Origin: Rhizobium sp. L51/94
GTDB lineage: Bacteria; Pseudomonadota; Alphaproteobacteria; Rhizobiales; Rhizobiaceae
Assembly (NCBI RefSeq): GCF_019355555.1
Contig: NZ_CP072141.1
Span: 1,792,001-1,856,000, forward strand
DNA length: 64,000 nucleotides
Direction of reading: 5' to 3'
In this document: positions 45,700 through 54,923 of the stretch, piece after piece
How positions within the stretch are numbered: the stretch's first letter is position 1
Layout of the letters: each line of letters starts with the position of its first letter
Program-made: the position numbers and the translations under genes
The notes under the pieces: generated by a model
Database searches by the model: none
Told to the model about the DNA's origin: nothing
The model's input: only the letters and a program-made list of their open reading frames with translations

Positions 45700-47496
45700 A
45701 TGTCCGGGAGTATGGTCAAGGAGGTGGCAGTGCGGCGCCATCCCTTCGATGCCGCCAGATGGACGCTCATAGAAACCGCGTTCCAGCCGATCGTCGATAT
45801 CCGGACCGCCGCCGTCTTCGGTTATGAAGCGCTGATGCGCGGCCATGACCGGATCGGCTTTGCTGACCCCATCGCCGCTCTCGACGAGGCCGAGCGCACC
45901 GGCCAGTTGTTCGGGCTCGAACAGATGATGGAGCGGCTGGCGCTTGGCGCCTTCTCGAGTCTCCCGAACCGGGCCGAAGCGACGCTTTTTCTCAATCTCG
46001 ACGCCCGGCTCATTCCGCAAGGCCTGCTGCTGGTCGAGGGATTGCTGGGGCTTTTGAAAACGCGCGGCATTCCGCCGTCTTCCGTCTGCTTCGAGTTTTC
46101 CGAGCGCTTCGACAACAGTGCCTTTCCGGAGATCGCCGGCCTGATCGCCTATATGCGCAAGTCCGGTTTCAAGCTGGCAATCGACGATTTCGGCGTCGGT
46201 CATTCGGAAATGCGGCTGCTGTGCGACCAGGTGGTGGACTATATCAAGGTCGACCGGCATTTCGTGACCGGTGCCGATACCGCGATGCGCAAACGGCATT
46301 TCCTCAAAAGCGCCGTCTCCATGGCTCACATGCTGGGCGCCCGCGTCATCGCCGAAGGCATCGAGACCGAAGGCGAACTGGCGGTTTGCCGGGACCTCGG
46401 CGTCGATATGGCCCAGGGCTGGCTCATCGCCCGGCCGATGTCCGATGTTAGCCAGTGGCATCCGCGCCTGTCGCATTTTCCGGATCACAAATCGACCGCC
46501 ACGCCTCTGCAGTCGCTCGACGACATCCTCATCCGCAAGCAGATCGAGGTGCTGCCGACCGTGTTCGAAAACGAGCCGATCGACACGGTGTTCGAACTTT
46601 TCCGGCGCAATCCGCGACAGGCTTATTTCCCGGTGCTGAATGCCAACAACGAGCCGCGCGGCATCATCCACGAATACAGCCTGAAAGCCTATATCTATCA
46701 GCCTTTCGGCCGGGATCTGCTGAAGAACAAGGCCTATGAGCGGACGATCTCGCATTTCATGGAGCCTGCGCCCGTCGTCAGTATCAATTCGACCGTCGAT
46801 GACCTGATGGGGATCTTCGCCGATGTCGACGATGCTACCTGCCTCGTCGTCATCGAGGACCTGCGCTACGCCGGCGTCGTCTCCGCCGCATCGCTGGTCA
46901 AGGCGATGACCGAAAAGCAGCTGAAAACGGCGCAGGACCAGAACCCGCTGACCGGCCTGCCGGGCAACCATGCGATCCGCGATTTCATGCGCATGACGGC
47001 CGGCGGCACGGTCGATGCCATCCGCTATTTCTGCTATTGCGACTTCGATGCCTTCAAGCCGTTCAACGATGCATACGGTTTCCACATCGGCGATCATGCC
47101 ATCTCGCTGTTTGCAGCCCTGATGCGCCGCCATTTCCTGCTGGGCACTCATTTTCTCGGCCATGTCGGCGGCGATGACTTTTTCATTGGCGTCATCGGGG
47201 GCAGCCGCGAGGAACTGACCGAGACGCTCGACAGGCTGCGCGCCGACTTCAGCAACGATGTCGCCGCACTTTATCCATCCGACGACCGGGAGCGCGGCTA
47301 TATCACCGGCCATGACCGCAGCGGCGCGGAAACAATATTCTCGCTGATGCGCTGCTCGATCGGCGTCGTCGAATTGCCGGAAGGTACGGTGATCGACGAC
47401 ATCGGCAATGTCAGCAAGCGCATCGCCGGCCTGAAGACCAAGGCCAAGGAAAGCGCCAGCGGCCTGGTTTTCGAACAACTCTGCGAGACCAATTGA
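45700..47496 (+). CDS. EAL-CBS-GGDEF protein, cyclic-di-GMP signalling
   Basis: 598 residues. The N-terminal EAL phosphodiesterase (about 20-250) keeps the metal and catalytic residues: [58 protein letters not shown] pair (about 275-405) follows, which in other proteins senses adenylates. The C-terminal GGDEF-like domain has [13 protein letters not shown] and [13 protein letters not shown], so the signature is GGDDF. Enzyme output (cyclase, phosphodiesterase or both) cannot be told by eye. No membrane segment; cytoplasmic. GGAG seven bases upstream supports the 45700 start. Confidence 0.88.
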   Translation: MSGSMVKEVAVRRHPFDAARWTLIETAFQPIVDIRTAAVFGYEALMRGHDRIGFADPIAALDEAERTGQLFGLEQMMERLALGAFSSLPNRAEATLFLNLDARLIPQGLLLVEGLLGLLKTRGIPPSSVCFEFSERFDNSAFPEIAGLIAYMRKSGFKLAIDDFGVGHSEMRLLCDQVVDYIKVDRHFVTGADTAMRKRHFLKSAVSMAHMLGARVIAEGIETEGELAVCRDLGVDMAQGWLIARPMSDVSQWHPRLSHFPDHKSTATPLQSLDDILIRKQIEVLPTVFENEPIDTVFELFRRNPRQAYFPVLNANNEPRGIIHEYSLKAYIYQPFGRDLLKNKAYERTISHFMEPAPVVSINSTVDDLMGIFADVDDATCLVVIEDLRYAGVVSAASLVKAMTEKQLKTAQDQNPLTGLPGNHAIRDFMRMTAGGTVDAIRYFCYCDFDAFKPFNDAYGFHIGDHAISLFAALMRRHFLLGTHFLGHVGGDDFFIGVIGGSREELTETLDRLRADFSNDVAALYPSDDRERGYITGHDRSGAETIFSLMRCSIGVVELPEGTVIDDIGNVSKRIAGLKTKAKESASGLVFEQLCETN

Positions 47497-47573
47497 CGCC
47501 CCACGACGTCGCGCCTTTTATTTCCGCTCCCGCTGACCTATGTGCGTCTCTCCCTGATGTCATGGAGAGCCAG

Positions 47574-48572
47574 ATGCCTTTGCCAACTGATATGCGCTGC
47601 GTCGACCTGCCGTCCTTCGGCGCCCCCGAGGTGATGACCATTGTCCGCAAGCCGCTGCCGGTGCTGAAGCCCGGCGAGGTTCTCGTGCGGGTCGAGGCAA
47701 TAGGCGTCAACCGCCCCGATGTCGCGCAGCGCCAGGGAAACTATCCGGCCCCCAAGGATGCCAGCCCGATCCTCGGCCTTGAAGTGGCTGGCGAGGTGGT
47801 CGACGTCGCACCCGGCGTTACCGAATTTGCCATCGGCAACAAGATCTGCGGGCTCGCCAATGGCGGCGCCTATGCCGAATACTGCGCCGTTCCCGCCTCC
47901 CAGGCGCTGCGCTTCCCCAATGGCTACGACGCGGTTCGCGCTGCGGCGCTGCCGGAAAACTACTTCACCGTCTGGGCCAATCTATTCCAGATGGCGGGGC
48001 TGACCGAGGGCGAGAGCGTCCTCATACACGGCGGCTCCAGCGGCATCGGCACCACGGCGATCCAGCTTGCCCGTGCTTTCGGCGCCGAGGTCTTCACCAC
48101 GGCCGGCTCCAAGGATAAATGCGACGCCTGCGTCAGGATCGGCGCCAAGCGGGCGATCAACTACCGCGACGAGGATTTCGTCGAGGTCATCAAGGCGGAG
48201 ACAGAAAGCGGCGTCGACATCGTTCTCGACATGGTCGGTGCTGCCTATCTGGAAAAGAACCTTGCTGCCCTTGCCAAGGACGGGTGTCTGTCGATCATCG
48301 CCTTCCTCAGCGGCTCAATCGCCGAGAAGGTCAACCTGGCGCCGATCATGGTCAAGCGCCTGACGGTCACGGGCTCGACGATGCGGCCGCGCACGGCGGA
48401 AGAAAAGCGCGCCATCCGCGACGATCTCCTGTCGCAGGTCTGGCCGCTGCTGGATGCCGGCACCATCGCCCCGCTGATCCACCACACATTTGCCTTCGAG
48501 GATGTCGTCGAAGCCCATAAGATGATGGAGACCAGCAGCCACATCGGCAAGATCATGCTCCGCGTGGAATGA
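47574..48572 (+). CDS. NAD(P)H-quinone oxidoreductase (PIG3/zeta-crystallin-like)
   Basis: 332-residue zinc-free medium-chain dehydrogenase. [19 protein letters not shown], the nucleotide-binding [21 protein letters not shown] and [14 protein letters not shown] are typical of the TP53I3-like subgroup that reduces quinones one electron at a time. GGAGAG six to seven bases before 47574 supports this start over the upstream 47493. Single gene, followed by the poly-G tract. Confidence 0.9.
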   Translation: MPLPTDMRCVDLPSFGAPEVMTIVRKPLPVLKPGEVLVRVEAIGVNRPDVAQRQGNYPAPKDASPILGLEVAGEVVDVAPGVTEFAIGNKICGLANGGAYAEYCAVPASQALRFPNGYDAVRAAALPENYFTVWANLFQMAGLTEGESVLIHGGSSGIGTTAIQLARAFGAEVFTTAGSKDKCDACVRIGAKRAINYRDEDFVEVIKAETESGVDIVLDMVGAAYLEKNLAALAKDGCLSIIAFLSGSIAEKVNLAPIMVKRLTVTGSTMRPRTAEEKRAIRDDLLSQVWPLLDAGTIAPLIHHTFAFEDVVEAHKMMETSSHIGKIMLRVE

Positions 48573-48598
48573 GCGGACACATCGGCCCTCTGTGAGCC

Positions 48599-48613
48599 GG
48601 GGGGGGGGGGGGG
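48599..48613. repeat. Homopolymeric tract of 15 G
   Basis: Fifteen consecutive G at 48599-48613, 27 bp after the quinone oxidoreductase stop and about 87 bp before the asparaginase start. It may be slippage-prone, or an assembly artefact. Confidence 0.8.
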
Positions 48614-48699
48614 CAGCGCCAACGGCGCGCGCGAGGACGGTTGGCAAGCGTCGCCCCAAACGCTATCACCGCTCGACCCCACCAGCATCGGATGCCATC

Positions 48700-49695
48700 A
48701 TGACCAATCCCGTCACCGTCGAAGTTACCCGTGGTTTGCTTGTCGAGAGCCGTCATCGCGGCACGATCGTTGTCGTCGACGGCGACGGCAGCGTGGTGTT
48801 TTCACGCGGCGATATCGATGCCGGCGTGTTTCCGCGCTCCGCCTGCAAGGCGATGCAGGCCCTGCCGCTGGTCGAAAGCGGTGCTGCCGATGCCTATGGG
48901 TTCGGCCACAAGGAACTGGCGCTGGCCTGTTCCTCCCACAATGGCGAAGACGAGCATGTGGCGCTGGCAGCCTCGATGCTGGCGCGCGCTGGCCGCGATG
49001 TCGAGGCGCTGGAATGCGGCGCCCACTGGTCTTCCAACCAGAAGACCCTGATCCACCAGGCCCGCACGCTGGAGAAGCCGACGGCGCTCCACAACAATTG
49101 CTCCGGCAAGCACTCCGGTTTCGTCTGCGCCTGCTGCCACCAGGGCATCGATAGCAAGGGCTACGTCGGCTACGAGCATCCGCTGCAGCAGCAAATCCGC
49201 GACACGATGCAAGACCTGACCGGTGCCACACTCGGCGCCGACGTCTGTGGCACGGACGGCTGCTCGATCCCGACCTATGCCGTGCCGCTGCGCGCTCTCG
49301 CGCACGGCTTTGCGAAGATGGCGACCGGCCAGGGTCTCGGCGCGTTGCGTGCCAAGGCCTCGCGCCGGCTGATCGAGGCCTGCATGGCTGAGCCCTTCTA
49401 TGTCGCCGGCAGCGGCCGCGCCTGCACGGAACTGATGCAGATCGCACCCGGCAAGATCTTCTGCAAGACCGGCGCCGAGGGCGTGTTCTGCGCTGCCATC
49501 CCGGAACAGGGCGTCGCCATCGCCGTCAAGTGCGACGATGGCACCGGCCGCGCAGCCGAGGCGATGATCGCCGCCACGCTCGCCCGGTTTTTCGAGACCG
49601 ATGGCGAGATCCACGCCGGACTGATGGCCATGGCCACAAAGTCGATGCACAACTGGAACGGCATCCATGTCGGCGACGTCAGGGCGACCATCTGA
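48700..49695 (+). CDS. Rhizobium etli-type L-asparaginase (Asparaginase_II)
   Basis: 331 residues. Motifs of the thermolabile R. etli type III family are all visible: FPRSACKAM (Ser and Lys of the Ser-Lys tandems), CSSHNGE, NNCSGKHSG and DVCGTDGCSIP (Cys and Lys that hold zinc in the R. etli enzyme), and the C-terminal GIHVGD. Hydrolyses asparagine to aspartate and ammonia in the cytoplasm. The frame continues upstream through the poly-G tract, but the ATG at 48700 begins just before the family's first strand. Confidence 0.92.
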   Translation: MTNPVTVEVTRGLLVESRHRGTIVVVDGDGSVVFSRGDIDAGVFPRSACKAMQALPLVESGAADAYGFGHKELALACSSHNGEDEHVALAASMLARAGRDVEALECGAHWSSNQKTLIHQARTLEKPTALHNNCSGKHSGFVCACCHQGIDSKGYVGYEHPLQQQIRDTMQDLTGATLGADVCGTDGCSIPTYAVPLRALAHGFAKMATGQGLGALRAKASRRLIEACMAEPFYVAGSGRACTELMQIAPGKIFCKTGAEGVFCAAIPEQGVAIAVKCDDGTGRAAEAMIAATLARFFETDGEIHAGLMAMATKSMHNWNGIHVGDVRATI

Positions 49696-49723
49696 ACCCC
49701 GGAAAATTCGCCGAGGCAGGCGC

Positions 49724-50479
49724 TCACGCCAGTTGGATCCCTAGCCCGGCATCGCGATAGGGCTGGAGATCGGCCTCCGGCAGCGGGCCGGGCAGGACCA
49801 TGCCGGCCACGGATGCCAGCGGCAGGATATGACACGGCGACGATGCGTCGAGCTTGTCAGGAGTGGCCAGCACGAACGTCTCGGCGGAACATGCCGAGAT
49901 ATGCCGCTTGATGGCCGCCTCCTCGAAGTCGCCCGTCGAAAATCCATGAGCGGGGTGGACGGCGGTAACCCCGAGAAAAAAGATATCCGGCCGCACCAGT
50001 GAAATCGTTGCCATCGCACTCGCTCCGGTTGAAACCATCGAATGTTTGTAGATCCGGCCGCCGATCAGGATGACCTCGGCCGTCGGATGATGCTCCAGTT
50101 CGCCGGCAATCGTCGGGCTGTGCGTTATCACGGTGAAGGCAAAGCCCCGTGGCAGCTGCCGGGCAATTTCGGCGTTCGTCGTGCCGCCATCGAGGAACAC
50201 CGTCTGGCCAGGGCGGATCATGCCGGCGGCATAGGCGCCGAGCCGCTGCTTTTCCCCGGACGACAGGCTGCGGCGGGCAGACAGGTCCGGCAAGTCCGGC
50301 GACAGCGGCATCGCCCCGCCGTGCACCCTGAGCAGCAGCCCCTCGGCTGCCATCTCGCGCAGATCGCGCCGGATGGTGTCTTCCGACACGCCGAGCATTT
50401 CCGCCATCTGCTTGGCAATCACCTGTCCGTCGCTGCGCAAGGCCGCCTGGATCGTCGATTTGCGTTGGTTCGTCAGCAT
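49724..50479 (-). CDS. DeoR family transcriptional regulator
   Basis: 251 residues. HTH LTNQRKSTIQAALRSDGQVIAKQMAEMLGVSEDTIRRDLREMAAEGLLLRVHGGA, then the DeoR sensor domain (FLDGGTTNAEIARQL, VILIGGRIYKHSMVSTGA). Family effectors are sugar phosphates. The ATG at 50479 is preceded by GGAAAC; the GTG at 50494 is less likely. Divergent from the small DUF4406-like gene, which is a likely target. Confidence 0.88.
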   Translation of the reverse strand: MLTNQRKSTIQAALRSDGQVIAKQMAEMLGVSEDTIRRDLREMAAEGLLLRVHGGAMPLSPDLPDLSARRSLSSGEKQRLGAYAAGMIRPGQTVFLDGGTTNAEIARQLPRGFAFTVITHSPTIAGELEHHPTAEVILIGGRIYKHSMVSTGASAMATISLVRPDIFFLGVTAVHPAHGFSTGDFEEAAIKRHISACSAETFVLATPDKLDASSPCHILPLASVAGMVLPGPLPEADLQPYRDAGLGIQLA

Positions 50480-50506
50480 GCCGGTTTCCTGCACGAAGTT
50501 AAACGA

Positions 50507-50520
50507 TATTACGCATAATA
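50507..50520. promoter_or_regulatory. Possible DeoR operator (imperfect evidence)
   Basis: TATTA and TAATA flank CGCA as a perfect 5-bp inverted repeat, in the AT-rich 117-bp spacer between the divergent DeoR and DUF4406-like genes. Nearby AT-rich CGATATT and CGAAATA repeats might be further half-sites. Confidence 0.3.
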
Positions 50521-50596
50521 CGAAATATGACTCGACATTCCAGCAATATTATCGATATTCGTGCAAATTGTCGCATCAGGCGACGGGAGACAGACC

Positions 50597-50953
50597 ATGT
50601 TGATATTGATTGCCGGCCCTTATCGCTCCGGCACGAACGACGACCCGGTGAAAATGGCGGAAAACCTGAAGCGGCTGGAAGCGCCGTCGCACCGCTTGTT
50701 CGAGGCCGGCCATGTGCCGATGATCGGCGAGTGGGTTGCCTTGCCCGTCTGGAATGCCGCCGGTGGAAAAACCGTGGGCGACGACCTTTACGAGGCCATT
50801 TTCCATCCTGTTGCCGGCCGGCTTCTGGCGCTTTGCGACGGCGTGCTCCGCCTGGAGGGCGCATCCAAGGGCGCCGACAACGATGTGCGCATCGCCAGGG
50901 AACGGGGCATTCCCGTGTGGAACCGCCTCGAGGATGTTCCGGGCTGCGCCTGA
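50597..50953 (+). CDS. DUF4406-like nucleoside deoxyribosyltransferase-fold protein
   Basis: 118 residues. LILIAGPYRSGTNDDPVKMAENLKRLEAPS and VPMIGEWVALPVWN resemble the DUF4406/nucleoside 2-deoxyribosyltransferase-like fold, with a C-terminal CDGVLRLEGASKGADNDVRIARERGIPVW. Could act on nucleotides or NAD-like substrates; no proven role. GGGAGA upstream of the ATG. Divergent from DeoR. Confidence 0.7.
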   Translation: MLILIAGPYRSGTNDDPVKMAENLKRLEAPSHRLFEAGHVPMIGEWVALPVWNAAGGKTVGDDLYEAIFHPVAGRLLALCDGVLRLEGASKGADNDVRIARERGIPVWNRLEDVPGCA

Positions 50954-51064
50954 AGTCGGCAGGGGGCGATCTATCGCCCTCTTATCCTCCGATTTTCCGA
51001 CGCATGGCCTTTCACTTCGGTGAGAAACGCGCTTATTCTGCTCCCCCAAGGGAGAGGAATCATC

Positions 51065-51685
51065 ATGACAGTTTTGTATTATTCGCCAGGAAGTTGTGCA
51101 CTTGCGAGCCTCATCGCCATGGAGGAATCCGGCATCGCCTACGAGCCGCGCCGCATCGATCTTTCCAAGGGCGATCAGAAGACGCCGGAGTATCTGAAAC
51201 TCAATCCGAAGGGCAGGGTGCCCACGCTGGTGACCGAGCGTGGCGTCATAACGGAGACGCCGGCGATCCTCGCCTATATCTCTCAGGTCTCGCGCAACGT
51301 GCGACTGGCGCCGCTCGACGACTCCTTCGCATTTGCCGTCATGCAGGCGTTCAACAACTACCTGTCCTCGACAGTCCACGTGAACCACTCTCACGGGCGC
51401 CGGGGCAGTCGTTGGTCGGACGATGCAGCCGCCATCGAGACGATGAAGGCCAAGGTATCGCAGACAATGACCGAGAGCTTTGTGCTGATCGAGGACCAGT
51501 TGCTGGCTGGTCCCTGGGTGCTCGGCGCCAACTATTCCGTGGCCGACGGCTATCTCTTTACCGTCGCCAACTGGCTGCCCGGTGACGGCGTCGATATGGA
51601 CCGGTTTCCCAAGGTCAAGGCGCATGGCGAGCGCATGCGCGACCGGGCGGCCGTGCAGCAGGCGCTCGCCATCGAAAAGGGCTGA
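51065..51685 (+). CDS. Glutathione S-transferase, beta-class-like
   Basis: 206 residues. N-terminal thioredoxin-like domain YYSPGSCALASLIAMEESG has the Cys of bacterial beta-class enzymes at position 11; LNPKGRVPTLVTERGVITETPAILAYI is the glutathione-binding cis-Pro and Glu/Thr region. The C-terminal half is all helical with YSVADGYLF. Conjugates or reduces electrophiles with glutathione. AAGGGAGAGG is upstream of the 51065 ATG. Convergent with the next GST, three bases apart. Confidence 0.9.
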   Translation: MTVLYYSPGSCALASLIAMEESGIAYEPRRIDLSKGDQKTPEYLKLNPKGRVPTLVTERGVITETPAILAYISQVSRNVRLAPLDDSFAFAVMQAFNNYLSSTVHVNHSHGRRGSRWSDDAAAIETMKAKVSQTMTESFVLIEDQLLAGPWVLGANYSVADGYLFTVANWLPGDGVDMDRFPKVKAHGERMRDRAAVQQALAIEKG

Positions 51686-51688
51686 GCC

Positions 51689-52348
51689 TCAGCCTTTTTC
51701 CTGCCCGCGCGTCGCCTGCATGGCAAGGTAGGCGGGGCGCGACTGGCAGCGCTTGATCCAGGCATCGAGCGCCGGACGCGCATCGAACAATGCAGCTTCG
51801 CTCTGGGCATAGCGAAGCACTTCGGCAACGTTGAGGTCGGCGACCGTGAAGCGATCGCCGACAAAATGGCCGTTCGCCGAGAGATGCTTCTCCAGCACGT
51901 CCAGTGGCCGCTTCAGGAGGCGGCAGGCCACCGCGATCGTGGCCTTGCCGGCATCGGTGCCCTGTTCCCCACGGTCGTAGGTCTGGACAAGGCGGATGCT
52001 GTGCGGCTCCAGTTCCGTCGCGGCGAAGATCGTCCACATCGACAGCAGGCCGTCCTCTTCCGCCGTCTGGCCAGCGAGCGGCCCACCATGCTTGCGCGCA
52101 AGGTAGAGGTTGATGGCGAGCGACTCGTGCATGACGAAGTCGCCGTCGGTAATGCTCGGGATCAGCCCCATCGGGTTGATGGCGAGGAACTCCGGCGACA
52201 TGGTGTTGATCGGCGCGCCCGGCGCCAGAGGCTCGTCCAGACGGTGGGCCTGCATGACGGGTATGGATTTGAACGAAATCCCCAGTTCGTTTGCCATCCA
52301 GTAGTTGCGCGATGCGCGCGAGCGATAGACGCCATAAATCGTCAGCAT
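51689..52348 (-). CDS. Glutathione S-transferase family protein
   Basis: 219 residues. N-terminal [19 protein letters not shown] places a Ser rather than Cys near the active site; [32 protein letters not shown] is the glutathione site, and [15 protein letters not shown] the helical N-capping box. A different subfamily from its convergent neighbour, so not a recent duplicate. Confidence 0.9.
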   Translation of the reverse strand: MLTIYGVYRSRASRNYWMANELGISFKSIPVMQAHRLDEPLAPGAPINTMSPEFLAINPMGLIPSITDGDFVMHESLAINLYLARKHGGPLAGQTAEEDGLLSMWTIFAATELEPHSIRLVQTYDRGEQGTDAGKATIAVACRLLKRPLDVLEKHLSANGHFVGDRFTVADLNVAEVLRYAQSEAALFDARPALDAWIKRCQSRPAYLAMQATRGQEKG

Positions 52349-52451
52349 GAAGGTTCCCTCTATTTGCTTATGCCTACAAACCTATCTGGCAGCGCAGGCG
52401 AACGGAAGCAGCTGGCGTTGATGCAGCGATGAAAGCTTTTGATCGGTCGCG

Positions 52452-53807
52452 CTACGCCAAGCGGTTGCCGAGGATGGTCAGGTGCGGATAGGCCGTGCTG
52501 CCGGTCACGAGGTCGGCCGATGCAGGCTTGTCCCAGAGGAAGGCGACGATTGCCCCCTGGCTAGCGGCCTCGAACAGGTTGTTCGAAATCACCGCCGATC
52601 CCGCCCCGTCGGCGACCGACACCGCGCACCCGACAGGCGCATTACGGACGATGTTGCCAGAGGCGACGAGGTTGCGCATATAAGGCCCCCAGCCGAGCTT
52701 GAAGCCCCAGAGCGGCGCGTTTTCGATGACGTTGCCCGAAATCAGCGTGTCTGCCTCAGCCGAGATGCCGATACCGAAACCGCCGTCTTGTGCATAGGGC
52801 GCCGACAGCGACAGGTTGCGCACCACGTTGCCGGTCACACTGGCGAGCCGGCCGCCCTTGTCGAAATTGGCAATGGCGATGCCATTGGCGGCGCCGTCGA
52901 TCAGGTTGCCCGACACGACAGCGCCCTCGAATTCGAATTCGCAGAAAATCGCCGTCTCGCCGGAGCGCAGGCACTGGTTGTCGCTGATCTGCACGTCCGA
53001 AGCGGAGTTGGCTCGCACCGCTGTAAAGGCGCAGTCGGCGATGTGGTTGTCGGTCACCATGACATTGCCGGCCTGATAGACGTTGATGCCGTTGCCGTTC
53101 TCCCCCGTGCCGCCGTCGCGGGCGCCGATGCGGGCGATGCGGTTGCCGGAGATGACGCTGCCATCCTCGCCCTTCTGCCAGCGATGCACCAGAATGCCGC
53201 CATTGCCGCAATCCTCGACACGGTTGCCGGTGATGGTCAGGGCGTTCGACTGGACCGCATAGACGCCGGCGTGTGCCGCGCCCGAAATACGGTTGCGCTC
53301 GATCCTGCCCCCGCAGCGCTCCAGATGCAGCCCATTCCCGGCGCTGCCGGTAATCTCGCAACTGCTCAGCAGCAAATCGCCAACGCCATCGAACCGCAGC
53401 AGCCCGCCGGCATCCACGGCCAGCCCGAGGTTCCCCCCGTCGATGACGACGCCGGAGATCTCGATCCGCCCGGCATCGGCCGCCTTCATCAGAAAGCCGC
53501 CGCCGCCATAGACGATGCGCGTCGCCCCGGGGACGCCGATCAGCCGCGTATTATCGGGGAGGGTGAGGTTCGAGGCCGTGTAGTTGCCTGCCGGCAGCAT
53601 CACCGGCCCCTTGTTCCGAGCTGCCGCATCGATCATCGATTGCAGCCCATCCGCCGACACCCGCTTGCGAAACGCCACGCCATCGATGGCACCGCGCATA
53701 TCCGAGGCAGCCACATTCCCCGCCGGCCCCGCCAGCGCCCGCGAAACCGCTGCCGCACTCGCCGCCGCCGCACAAGCGCCAAGCATCAACTCACGTCGGG
53801 AAATCAT
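52452..53807 (-). CDS. TIGR03808 family Tat-translocated repetitive protein
   Basis: 451 residues. N-terminal twin-arginine signal ISRRELMLGACAAAASAAA, cleaved after RALA. The mature protein is a run of beta-helix rungs of about 22 residues with repeated GN.. and NxI/V segments (SGNRIARIG, SGNVIENAP, SGNIVRNAP), a right-handed parallel beta-helix. Family members are known only as TIGR03808; function unknown, probably carbohydrate-binding or lyase-like in the periplasm. Confidence 0.88.
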   Translation of the reverse strand: MISRRELMLGACAAAASAAAVSRALAGPAGNVAASDMRGAIDGVAFRKRVSADGLQSMIDAAARNKGPVMLPAGNYTASNLTLPDNTRLIGVPGATRIVYGGGGFLMKAADAGRIEISGVVIDGGNLGLAVDAGGLLRFDGVGDLLLSSCEITGSAGNGLHLERCGGRIERNRISGAAHAGVYAVQSNALTITGNRVEDCGNGGILVHRWQKGEDGSVISGNRIARIGARDGGTGENGNGINVYQAGNVMVTDNHIADCAFTAVRANSASDVQISDNQCLRSGETAIFCEFEFEGAVVSGNLIDGAANGIAIANFDKGGRLASVTGNVVRNLSLSAPYAQDGGFGIGISAEADTLISGNVIENAPLWGFKLGWGPYMRNLVASGNIVRNAPVGCAVSVADGAGSAVISNNLFEAASQGAIVAFLWDKPASADLVTGSTAYPHLTILGNRLA

Positions 53808-53891
53808 GCTCGGCTCCTCGAATGCAAGGGAGTTCGCCTTATGCTCCCTTCATGATGCCGATAAAATCGGACGAGACGCAATCCCGGTCTA

Positions 53892-54677
53892 TCACACACG
53901 CCGGAACCACTCTTTTTCCTGCGTCGCCCTGATCATTTCCAGATCGAAGTCCGCAAAGGCGATCTCGCTTTGCTCTCCTGCCATGCAAACAATCCGTCCT
54001 AGGGGATCGACGGCAAGAGACCGGCCGTCGTTCTTCGGTGCCGGATAGTTGGCCACGGCGACACCAACAACCGATTGGAACGCCATGGCGCGGATGCCTG
54101 CCACGCGGACATCGCCCACCTCGGGGTCATCGACAAGAGGACTGCTGTTGGGCACGAAAATGACCTCGGCGCCCAAGCGGACGAGGTCGGACGCCACGTC
54201 GGGAAACTCGCGGTCCATGCAGATCATGATGCCAACGGCAACATCGCCGTTCCGGGTCGAAAGGCGAACGACACTGGAGCGGTCGCCCGGTGCGCAGGCA
54301 TCTTCCGGTATGTCGAAATGGCAGATGTGTCGCTTTCTCTGCTGCAGCACGATTTCGCCGTCACTGTCGATCAGAACTGCAGCGTTGAAGGGCCTGGGTT
54401 CGGCCCGTTCGAGAAAGGTTGCCACGACGGCAATACCATGCTTGCGCGCTGCGTCGCGAAACCGCTTCACGTATTCCCCATCCGTTACCACTGCTCCATC
54501 GATCCAGGACGCTCTGGAGCCCGCATCCGCGCCATCATAGCGGCTGTAACCGTTGGAAAACATTTCCGGAAACACCAAGACATCGGCGGCTGCCTTGGCT
54601 GCCGAGGCAATCGCGGTACCAACGTCCGCATCCGGCATGATTTGCGCCAGCCCGACGCGCATCGAATGGGTTGCCAA
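53892..54677 (-). CDS. Carbon-nitrogen hydrolase (nitrilase superfamily)
   Basis: 261 residues if it starts at the TTG at 54677, which has AAGGAGG five bases upstream; the first ATG (54662) has no site at proper spacing. Catalytic triad: Glu in VFPEMFSNGY, Lys in LQQRKRHICHF and Cys in GIMICMDREFPD. Probably an amidase acting on a small N-acyl or ureido compound; substrate unknown. A much longer open frame upstream to 55988 is antisense to the exonuclease gene and is not part of it. Confidence 0.85.
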   Translation of the reverse strand: MATHSMRVGLAQIMPDADVGTAIASAAKAAADVLVFPEMFSNGYSRYDGADAGSRASWIDGAVVTDGEYVKRFRDAARKHGIAVVATFLERAEPRPFNAAVLIDSDGEIVLQQRKRHICHFDIPEDACAPGDRSSVVRLSTRNGDVAVGIMICMDREFPDVASDLVRLGAEVIFVPNSSPLVDDPEVGDVRVAGIRAMAFQSVVGVAVANYPAPKNDGRSLAVDPLGRIVCMAGEQSEIAFADFDLEMIRATQEKEWFRRV

Positions 54678-54923
54678 GACATCCTCCTTGTCTGCATCGC
54701 AATCGCACATGGCCGTGTTGTTCAAGACAGCAGTCTGTCGATGCGCCCTCGCAAGCACCGAAGGTATCACCGTTTTGCGCCCCATCGACAAGCAGAAACC
54801 GCCCCAGCACATGCCGGCCGTTGCGACAGCGCAGCCATCGAGATCCGCCGTTGACCCATCTAAATTTGCGCGAAAGCGCAGCCGCCTCTGGCCGTCCGGC
54901 AAACTGTCGCTATCTTGTCCTCC

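Noticed and set aside
45661..47478. 605-codon minus-strand open frame
   Set aside because: Antisense to the EAL-CBS-GGDEF gene; GC-rich codon bias opens the opposite frame.
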